From positions 25,674 to 89,673 of the forward strand of contig CAZMGF010000004.1 in NCBI GenBank assembly GCA_964565765.1: DNA of 64,000 nt, given 5' to 3'. Origin of the DNA: Bog-1181 sp964565765. GTDB lineage: Bacteria; Oederibacteriota; PGYV01; Palsa-1178. Shown piece by piece: positions 33,200 to 40,570 of this stretch (position 1 is the first letter of the stretch; the number at the start of each line of letters is the position of its first letter). The notes under the pieces are model-generated. The model made no database searches. It saw nothing but the letters and a program-made list of their open reading frames with translations, and was not told where the DNA came from. Both the position numbers and the translations under genes were made by a program.

Positions 33200-35080
33200 T
33201 CATTTATCCGAGTGGCGGTAGACGCCGTCCCAGTAATCAAGAAAGGTCCTGTCATCCTTGTATTTTTCAAGTTCAATAAGGCGTTTTATATAAAGGTCTA
33301 TCATCGGGTCGTTTATGGAACTGTCTTTTTGCATCGCCCCGCCGAGCTGCGAATTTATATCCGTGAAAAGCGCCAGGGAGGAGCGGAAATCACCTGACTG
33401 GTAGAACGAAACTGCCTTTTTATAGTTTTTTAATGTGGCCGCTTTGAACTCGACTATTGCGTCATCCTGCGCGTCCATAACCTCATAAATCGCCGCCGGT
33501 CTTGACTTGCCCTTAACGGTTATCGTATCAAGGTACCGCACCTTAAATTCCTCGGTAAGCTCTTCCTTTACATAATCGGATATTATAATGTCGGTCTGGT
33601 AATATTTTGTCAGCGACTCCAGCCGTGATGCCAGATTGACTCCGTCCCCTATTATGGTCCTGTCCATCTTTGTTGCCGCTGTTCCGATATTTCCCTCAAC
33701 AACCTCGGAAAAATTAATCCCGGCGCCGGTCTTGATCTCTCCCCAGTCCCATTTTAAAAGGTTCTTTCCTTCCTTTTGCAGTATCTTCTGCATCTGGACC
33801 GCCGCTTTCACCGCCCTGTTACAGTCGGTAAAAAGGGCCATAACCCCGTCCCCCATCATTTTGTCTATTTCGCCGCCGTTATTAATTATGGGCTCATTTA
33901 TCTTGAAAAAATAGGAATTCAAGAATTCAGTTATCGTTATCGGGTCAAGTTCCTCGGTCATTGATGTAAAATTTCTTATATCAGTGAACATTATAGCAAG
34001 GCTCTTTTTTGTGGGCTTGTATTCCAGCGGGTTCCTGCCGGATTTAATCTCGTAATAAATTGAATCCCTCATGTAAACCGCTATTATTTCATCGCGCCTG
34101 ACCACTTCTTCCATGGATTTTTGCAGTTCCTGTTTTGCCGTTATTGCCTGCCTGAATTTTTCCTCGGTCATTTTCAGCTGTTCTTCAAGAAAAAGCACCA
34201 TCTTTTTATTGTTAAGCTTTTCACCGACAAAAAACTTTTTCTTGTAATTTACCCTGTAAACGCAGTAAGGGGCGTTGTAAATATCCCCGGTGGAGAAAGC
34301 CGCCGCGCCTTCAACCATAATATCCTTTACAAATAGCAGGGCGTTTGATTCCTCTTTGGCGCAAAAATCATATTCCCTGCCTAAATACTCCGGGTTATCC
34401 CGCCTGGCTTTAAGTTTTACATAACGCGCGCATAAGAGCCCTTTTATGAACAAGCCGCTTTCATCGTAATAAAAATGCGTCTTGTTCATCCTGTAATATG
34501 AGGACAACAGACGGGCCGCGTCCATGGAACATATTTCATGGATGGCTTCGCTTGAATAGGCGAATTCATCTTTGGCTTTTGCAACCGCGTTCAGGACTCC
34601 CAGGTGGTAGCTGCATTCGCATCCAAGCATGTAGCCGTCATTCTCCAGGTGTTCCGGCGAAAAACGCTTATATACGATTTCCCCGGGCCTGGAAGAAATT
34701 ATTTCATACTCGCTCAGTTTTGATATCTGTACGGAATACTTTGGCACGTTCGGATAAATTATTTCCAGCGGCAGAAGATTGAAAAGCACCTTAAAATAAC
34801 CCGGCGTCTTTCCCTTATATATCATAGAACCCGTCTCTTTCCAGTCAGTATGTGAAAATCCTTTTACGCTTTTTATCGCGTTGAAAAAGAGCTTGTACGC
34901 GTCCGAATTGTTTATCCAGTTCGATGTATTTTCAATGTATTTAATATCCACAGAAAGGCCGTCAGTAATGGCTTCAACCGGAACGTTCTTCTGTTTGTTA
35001 AAATAATATATAATATTTAACGCGCTCATACAGCTTAAACGCTGTTCTTTTCCTGAAACTTTTATTTTATTCTGGGCCAC
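33200..35080 (-). CDS. Class III adenylate/guanylate cyclase with novel N-terminal sensor
   Basis: Product of 626 residues starting with GTG. Residues 1-300 form an all-soluble region without recognised family (a conserved-looking GCECSYHLG and helices around it), then a coiled-coil linker (about 300-345). The catalytic domain spans about 360-560: MFTDIRNFTSM and GGEIDKMMGDGVMALF give the two metal Asp residues and the purine Lys; DRTIIGDGVNLASRLES gives the Thr typical of adenylate-type bacterial enzymes and the transition-state Asn/Arg. The last 60 residues are TPR-like. The likely product is cAMP. Two stand-alone cyclic nucleotide-binding proteins are in this window. It is divergent from the membrane PAS gene, 198 bases apart. 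Confidence 0.9.
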   Translation of the reverse strand: MAQNKIKVSGKEQRLSCMSALNIIYYFNKQKNVPVEAITDGLSVDIKYIENTSNWINNSDAYKLFFNAIKSVKGFSHTDWKETGSMIYKGKTPGYFKVLFNLLPLEIIYPNVPKYSVQISKLSEYEIISSRPGEIVYKRFSPEHLENDGYMLGCECSYHLGVLNAVAKAKDEFAYSSEAIHEICSMDAARLLSSYYRMNKTHFYYDESGLFIKGLLCARYVKLKARRDNPEYLGREYDFCAKEESNALLFVKDIMVEGAAAFSTGDIYNAPYCVYRVNYKKKFFVGEKLNNKKMVLFLEEQLKMTEEKFRQAITAKQELQKSMEEVVRRDEIIAVYMRDSIYYEIKSGRNPLEYKPTKKSLAIMFTDIRNFTSMTEELDPITITEFLNSYFFKINEPIINNGGEIDKMMGDGVMALFTDCNRAVKAAVQMQKILQKEGKNLLKWDWGEIKTGAGINFSEVVEGNIGTAATKMDRTIIGDGVNLASRLESLTKYYQTDIIISDYVKEELTEEFKVRYLDTITVKGKSRPAAIYEVMDAQDDAIVEFKAATLKNYKKAVSFYQSGDFRSSLALFTDINSQLGGAMQKDSSINDPMIDLYIKRLIELEKYKDDRTFLDYWDGVYRHSDK

Positions 35081-35212
35081 TATTCACCGCTGGTTGTTTC
35101 GTTTAAAATCCAAAAATGTATATACAATAATATGATAATCCGGCTTAATTTACAAGTTAATTTAAGTTCTTTTACAAATCCAGCCTCCAGATTACAGGTT
35201 TTTTTTACTCCC

Positions 35213-35240
35213 TTGACATGCACGCTATAGCATGTATAGT
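35213..35240 (+). promoter_or_regulatory. Sigma-70 promoter of the membrane PAS protein and ankyrin gene
   Basis: TTGACA (35213-35218), 16-base spacer, TATAGT (35235-35240), 39 bases before the GTG start. Confidence 0.75.
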
Positions 35241-35278
35241 ATATATACAGGCAAAAATAACAGCTGACAGGGGGCAAA

Positions 35279-36181
35279 GTGACGGCAATTGACCAGAGAA
35301 AAAAATATTTTATTTATCTGCGGCTGATTCTTTCGCTGGCGGTAATTATAAGCGCCTCATTTTATTCAAAAATTTCCCCTAATACCCCGTTAATTTCAGT
35401 GATTTTTCTGGTTTTTGTTATTATTTCCAACATTCTCCTATTTTTCATTCCTCCCGCATTTTTTAAAGATACACGCCTGCTTTACACTGTTTTTGCGGTT
35501 GATCTTACAACTATACTCATAGGCTCCTATCTGTTCACTCATCTGGACATCAATTTTATTCTGGCTGTTTTTTTAACGATACTGATGGCGGCCATGGCAC
35601 GGTCCGTGGGCTTTAGTTTTCTAACAGCCATAGCCGTTAACGCGGTCTATATTTATATCACTTTTTTTATTTCGGCCGGCGTTAATCTGGGAAATACCGC
35701 CGCTTTTTTCAACATTCCGTTTATTTTCGTTGTTGCGCTGCATGCAAGTTTTCTGGCGGAAAAAAACAACGAAGACATGCGCGAAAAGGCCGAGTTGGAA
35801 AGAATAGGAAAATTTCTTTCACAAAAGGCCATTTCAGTGCGTGAACAGATGGTCGATGTTGCCGGTTATCTTGACTCAATTATCCGAAGCTTTAAATACG
35901 GAATAATCATACTGGACCCGGCCGGCAATGTACGAATATTTAACGCCCGGTGTGAAAAAATGTTCAATGTAAAAAGCCAGCATGTTGACGGCGCCGCGCT
36001 TGTTGACCTTAATTTTCTTGAAGGCATAAAGAACGCTATAATGGATTTCAAATTTAACGGTATGGAAACCTATGAAAAAAATGTCACTGCGCAAAGTAAA
36101 GATTATCTTGTCACTCTCTCATCAGTCACGGGATCGGCCGGATCCATTGCCGGCATTCTTTGCGTGGTTAAGGAGGCTTAA
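35279..36181 (+). CDS. Membrane PAS-domain protein without kinase
   Basis: Product of 300 residues starting with GTG behind AGGGGGCAAA. Six hydrophobic helices occupy residues 10-165, a short coiled coil (168-205) follows and a PAS domain closes the chain (about 205-300: FKYGIIILDPAGNVRIFNARCEKMFNV). It resembles the input half of an NtrB-type sensor kinase but stops at the PAS domain, where HisKA would begin. It may signal through protein contact, most simply to the ankyrin protein whose start lies 5 bases downstream. Confidence 0.85.
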   Translation: MTAIDQRKKYFIYLRLILSLAVIISASFYSKISPNTPLISVIFLVFVIISNILLFFIPPAFFKDTRLLYTVFAVDLTTILIGSYLFTHLDINFILAVFLTILMAAMARSVGFSFLTAIAVNAVYIYITFFISAGVNLGNTAAFFNIPFIFVVALHASFLAEKNNEDMREKAELERIGKFLSQKAISVREQMVDVAGYLDSIIRSFKYGIIILDPAGNVRIFNARCEKMFNVKSQHVDGAALVDLNFLEGIKNAIMDFKFNGMETYEKNVTAQSKDYLVTLSSVTGSAGSIAGILCVVKEA

Positions 36182-36185
36182 CCGG

Positions 36186-37760
36186 ATGTTTTTAAACGAA
36201 CAGCTCATTTCCGCAATATACAAGGGCGAAAGCCTCGATGAAATCGGCGGGCTTATCAAAGCCGGCGCTGACATAAATTCAAGGGGGTTCGGCAATTATA
36301 CCGCCCTTTCACTTGCCGTTGAGAAATTCAATCCTGACGTGATAAAATTGCTCGTCGCGTCCGGAGCCGTTGTTGAAAAAGACGGCAGCAGGGCCGGGCT
36401 GGAGCTTATTACAGCGGTTAAGCGCAACAGCATTGAAATAGTAAAGGAACTTATAAAGGCACGGGCGGATATCAACTGTGAAGACTTCGAAAACAACACA
36501 CCGCTCATGATTGCCGTTCAAAAAGGCAGCTTCGAAATGGTCGATACCCTGATCTGGCTTGGCGCCGAGGTGAATATACGCAACGTTGATAATAACACGG
36601 CGCTCATTGCAGCAGTGCAAAAAGAAGCGGAAGTAATAGTAACAAAACTCATATCATCACACGCCAATGTAAATGCCATAGGAGACGGCAGAAAAACAGC
36701 GCTCGTAGTCGCGGTAGAAAAGAATAACGTAAATATTGTAACGGCCCTACTTGCCGCCGGGGCCGACCCTGAATGCAGGGATCATGAGGGCAACTCTCCG
36801 CTTTTGCTGGCGTCATCCGGTGCGGACCTTAATATCATAAAAGCCCTGATTGAAGCCGGCGCCGATATTAATTCAATCGGGTTCGGGAACTATAATCCTG
36901 TTATTATATGCGCCGAAAACAACAGGATTGAAGCCGCCCGCCTGCTGATAGGCATGAAGGCAAAGCTTGATGAAGAAAATAACGACGGTGATACCGCGCT
37001 AATTCTGGCCGTAAAAAAGAAATATTACACTATCGCGTCGCTTCTGATTGAAGCCGGAGCCGACGTCAACAAAAAGGATATAAATTTAAAGACAGCGCTA
37101 ATGTACGCCGTGGAAAATAACGACGCGGATATTGTAAAACTTTTGATATCAAAAGGGGCCGATATCAACTGCCAGGATATAAAGAGAAACACTTCTCTTA
37201 TTAAGGCCGTCGGCATAAACAGTATAAAAGCCGCGGAAATACTCATTGAAGCGGGAGCGGACGTTAAAATCAGGGGATTCGGTTCATATGAGGCGATATG
37301 TTCTGCAGCAAGACAGTCTAATCCCGCGCTGGTCAATCTGCTGATAAAGTCAGGCGGTGATGTAAACACAAAGGGATTTGGCCAGTACACCCCTTTGTTT
37401 TTTGCCGTGGAAAGCGGAGATATTGCCACAGTTAACGCACTGCTTGATGCCGGCGCCCTGACAGAAACAAAAAATCTCTTCGGATATACCCCCCTTTTAT
37501 CCGCCGCGGAAAAAGGTTTTTCCACGATAATCACCGGGCTCATTAAAAGAAACGTGGATATTAATGCCAGGGACTCAACCGGCAATACCGCATTAATGAT
37601 AGCCGCGGAAAGGGGCCATATTCAGGCAGTGCAGGCTCTTTACGACAGCGGCGCTTTGATAAACGCAAAAAACAACAACGGCGAAACGGCTCTTGGCCTT
37701 GCAGCCGGTAACGGTATGGAAGAAACCAAAAATTTTCTCGCTAAAAAGGGAGCGGCTTAA
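36186..37760 (+). CDS. Ankyrin-repeat protein
   Basis: Product of 524 residues built almost entirely of about 15 ankyrin repeats of 33 residues, each with the pattern G.TALI.AV.......I...LI.AGADIN..D, for example at NTPLMIAVQKGSFEMV and KTALMYAVENNDADIVKLLISKGADINCQD. Several repeats carry a variant GFGNYT or GFGQYTP hairpin at regular distance. No signal peptide or enzyme domain, so a cytoplasmic protein-interaction scaffold. The start at 36186 has GGAGG 9 nt upstream, overlapping the stop of the PAS gene; the longer frame to 36072 lies inside that gene. Confidence 0.93.
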   Translation: MFLNEQLISAIYKGESLDEIGGLIKAGADINSRGFGNYTALSLAVEKFNPDVIKLLVASGAVVEKDGSRAGLELITAVKRNSIEIVKELIKARADINCEDFENNTPLMIAVQKGSFEMVDTLIWLGAEVNIRNVDNNTALIAAVQKEAEVIVTKLISSHANVNAIGDGRKTALVVAVEKNNVNIVTALLAAGADPECRDHEGNSPLLLASSGADLNIIKALIEAGADINSIGFGNYNPVIICAENNRIEAARLLIGMKAKLDEENNDGDTALILAVKKKYYTIASLLIEAGADVNKKDINLKTALMYAVENNDADIVKLLISKGADINCQDIKRNTSLIKAVGINSIKAAEILIEAGADVKIRGFGSYEAICSAARQSNPALVNLLIKSGGDVNTKGFGQYTPLFFAVESGDIATVNALLDAGALTETKNLFGYTPLLSAAEKGFSTIITGLIKRNVDINARDSTGNTALMIAAERGHIQAVQALYDSGALINAKNNNGETALGLAAGNGMEETKNFLAKKGAA

Positions 37761-37772
37761 ATAACCGGCGTA

Positions 37773-40064
37773 TTATTCCGGCAAAACAAAGCATATTTCA
37801 GTTCCTTTTCCCAGTCCTTCGGACTCCGCCCAGATAAAACCGCCGTGCGACTCGACAATGCTTCTGGCTATGCTTAAACCAAGCCCGGAACCCGCGTGCG
37901 TTCTAACGTCAGCATTCTCGACCTGATAGAATCTGTCAAATACTTTCTCAAGATTATTTTTATCAAGTCCAATCCCCTGGTCCATGACGCTTACAAAATA
38001 ATAAACCTTATTTTCCAAAAATTTCCCCTTAAGGCTTTCAGGCACCATGGCTAAAGAGGCGTTTTCGAGCCTGAGTTTTATCCTGTCGCCTTTTTTGGAG
38101 AACCTGATTGAATTATTAATAAGGTTTGACAGGGCCTGAAATATCCGCCCCTTATCCACTCTGCAAAAAGCCGAATTAAGTTTAAACATTTTTTCAAGCT
38201 CAATGCCTTTGTCTTTTACCAGGTTTTTCATGCTTTCCAGTGTCTCTTCAATAATCCCGGCAAGATCCCTTTCCTCTTTTTCAATTATAAAAGTTCCCCG
38301 TTCTATCCTGGACATGTCAACCATATCATTTATAATTCTTGCCAGCCTGTTTGTGTTTTCTTCAAGCGTATTTACATACCCCTTCTGTACTGCGTTAAGC
38401 GGTCCGGAGCTTTCTTTTAAAAGGAACGCGGTAAAGCCCTTTATTATTGTGAGCGGGGTGCGGATTTCATGCGATACAATCGAGATAAAATTTGATTTCA
38501 TCCTGTCAACTTCCATTAATTTTTCATAACTTGCTTTTAATACAAGCTCCGATTTTTTCAATTCGGTAATATTTGTCATTATAAGCCCCATGCCGGCGCC
38601 TACCCTGAATGCTTTCATTGAATAATAACGTTCCTCCATGCCCGGGAAGGTCATTTTAAATTCATCAATAATATGGGGCTTGCCGCTATAAATTACATCC
38701 TTCAGGCTGTTTAAAACCTCATTATTTTCAATGTTCTGCAACACTTCCAGGACCGGTATATTGAGTTTCAGCAACTGACCCGTCAGTGTTTCATAATATT
38801 CATACGCGGCTGGATTCGCCGCTTCAAGTTTTAAACGCTCGTCAAACATCATAAAACAGCTGTCCACGGAATTTGAAAACGCCTGCCATCTTTCTTTCGT
38901 TTCTTTCCTTTCAGTTATATCCTCAATGACCGCCACAAAATACTTTGGTTTTTTGTCCCTGTCGCGGGCCAGCGAAACTGTAAGTTCGGTCCACACAAGG
39001 GTTTTGTCCTTTTTTATGTATCTCTTTTCTGTTTTATAAACATCCAGTCCGCCTTTTAACATGGACGAAATGGCCATAAGGTCTTTTTCAACATTTTCCG
39101 GATATGTGATATCCTCAAATAGCCTGCCCTCAAGTTCCTCTTTCGTATATCCAAGTATGTCGCAATATCTCTGGTTCAGTTTTATAAACCTGCCTGCAAA
39201 ATCCGTAAACGCAATTCCCACCGCCGCCTGTTCAAAAGCGCTCCTGAACTGCTCCTCATTTAGTTTAAGTTCATTTTCGTATTTTTTCTGTTCGGAAATA
39301 TCCACAATGGTTGATACCGCGCATTTTTCATTGTTCAGTTCAATTGGCGCAATCGAAAACAGACACGGAATAAGATTCCCTTTTTTGTCCCTGAACCTGA
39401 GTTCAATGCCATTGACCGGCCCGTTGTTAAAGGCCGCTTTTAGCACATTATCCCTTATTTCCTTGCTTTCCCACAAACCAAGCTCAATGGTCGTTTTTCC
39501 AATTACCTCTTCCCTGGTATAACCGAACTTTTTCTCAAGCGTCCTGTTGGCTTCCATTATCCTGCCGTCGCTTGCGCGGGCGAGCATCAGCCCGACGGAG
39601 CTTGAAAAAAAAAGGCTTGAAAATTTTTGTTCCGATTCCTTCTGAATTCTTTTGGCACGGACTATTTCTCCGATATTTTTTTCACGTTCAACGGAATAAA
39701 GAACAGTCCGTTCAAGGGATACAGCCGATTCCTCGCCTTTAATAATATAATTTTGCGCGCCGGTGTTTAGGATTTTAAGGATTGTTTCCAGCTCGGTTTC
39801 CGCGGTCATAATTATTACCGGGGATTCTTTTCTGTTTTTATTTATTTTTATAAAGGTTTCAATTCCCCTGCTGTCCGGGAGATTCAGGTCAAGGAATATA
39901 ACATCAAATAATCCGCTTTCAAGCATTTCAGATGATTCCTTTAAGCTTCCGGCCGTCGTGATTTCGCATAAAATATTTTTAAATTCCCTTAATTTATCCG
40001 TCAACAGCGACGCATCTGACGCGCTGTCTTCAATAATAAGTACTTTCATTTCTTTCTTTCCCAT
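37773..40064 (-). CDS. Hybrid receiver-PAS-histidine kinase
   Basis: Product of 763 residues without membrane segments. Order: receiver (1-120, acceptor Asp in VIFLDLNLPDSRG, Lys replaced in the usual KP segment by NYIIKGE), three PAS domains (about 148-268, 270-395 and 400-515), HisKA (His about 530 in IVSHEIRTPLTIIKGF), and HATPase_c with NLINNSIRFS, DQGIGLD and GSGLGLSIARS. The N-terminal receiver makes it a signal-relay kinase whose own input is a phosphorylated Asp. It follows the Rcp1-like response regulator gene on the same strand by 36 bases. Confidence 0.93.
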   Translation of the reverse strand: MGKKEMKVLIIEDSASDASLLTDKLREFKNILCEITTAGSLKESSEMLESGLFDVIFLDLNLPDSRGIETFIKINKNRKESPVIIMTAETELETILKILNTGAQNYIIKGEESAVSLERTVLYSVEREKNIGEIVRAKRIQKESEQKFSSLFFSSSVGLMLARASDGRIMEANRTLEKKFGYTREEVIGKTTIELGLWESKEIRDNVLKAAFNNGPVNGIELRFRDKKGNLIPCLFSIAPIELNNEKCAVSTIVDISEQKKYENELKLNEEQFRSAFEQAAVGIAFTDFAGRFIKLNQRYCDILGYTKEELEGRLFEDITYPENVEKDLMAISSMLKGGLDVYKTEKRYIKKDKTLVWTELTVSLARDRDKKPKYFVAVIEDITERKETKERWQAFSNSVDSCFMMFDERLKLEAANPAAYEYYETLTGQLLKLNIPVLEVLQNIENNEVLNSLKDVIYSGKPHIIDEFKMTFPGMEERYYSMKAFRVGAGMGLIMTNITELKKSELVLKASYEKLMEVDRMKSNFISIVSHEIRTPLTIIKGFTAFLLKESSGPLNAVQKGYVNTLEENTNRLARIINDMVDMSRIERGTFIIEKEERDLAGIIEETLESMKNLVKDKGIELEKMFKLNSAFCRVDKGRIFQALSNLINNSIRFSKKGDRIKLRLENASLAMVPESLKGKFLENKVYYFVSVMDQGIGLDKNNLEKVFDRFYQVENADVRTHAGSGLGLSIARSIVESHGGFIWAESEGLGKGTEICFVLPE

Positions 40065-40100
40065 TTTTATGCCCCTTGGCCCTCAATGCTTGCTGTTTTT

Positions 40101-40559
40101 TTATTTTTTTGGCAGCCGTACTATTGAAAACCAGAAATCTTCAATCGACTGTACCACTTTAATGAACTGATTAAGGTCAACCGGTTTTGTAATATAACAG
40201 TTCGCGTGCATCTTGTATGTTTTCATCACATCGGCCTCTGATTCGGATGTGGTTAATATCGCAACCGGAATAATCTTTAATTCCTCATCCTGTTTGATCT
40301 CGGAGAGGACTTCATGGCCGTTCTTTTTCGGCAGATTCAAATCGAGAAGTATAAGGTCCGGCCTTTTCTCGCCGGAATATTTTCCCTTTTTTCTCAAAAA
40401 ATCCATCGCCTCCACACCGTCTTTGACAACATGAAGGGTATTTGCCAGTTTTCCTTCCTTGAGCGCCTCTTTTGTAAGCTCCACATCTTCACGGCTGTCC
40501 TCAACCAGCAGGATATCAACAACATTGACAGAATTTCCGTTCTTGTTTCCATTCGCCAT
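40101..40559 (-). CDS. Rcp1-like single-domain response regulator
   Basis: Product of 152 residues: a single receiver with acidic pocket VEDSREDVELTKEAL, acceptor Asp in LILLDLNLPKKNGHEVLSEIK and CYITKPVDLNQF. This is the pattern of Rcp1, the CheY-like partner of phytochrome-type kinases; kinases carrying the SHDLQEPLRAI phospho-site are its usual donors, and exactly such a kinase is encoded immediately upstream. The start at 40559 follows AGGAGGAG by 5 nt and overlaps the end of the kinase gene frame by none. Confidence 0.92.
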   Translation of the reverse strand: MANGNKNGNSVNVVDILLVEDSREDVELTKEALKEGKLANTLHVVKDGVEAMDFLRKKGKYSGEKRPDLILLDLNLPKKNGHEVLSEIKQDEELKIIPVAILTTSESEADVMKTYKMHANCYITKPVDLNQFIKVVQSIEDFWFSIVRLPKK

Positions 40560-40570
40560 TTTAACTCCTC

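Noticed and set aside
35080..35277. Minus-strand frame of 65 codons between cyclase and PAS gene
   Set aside because: It covers the divergent promoter region and has no ribosome site or family match.
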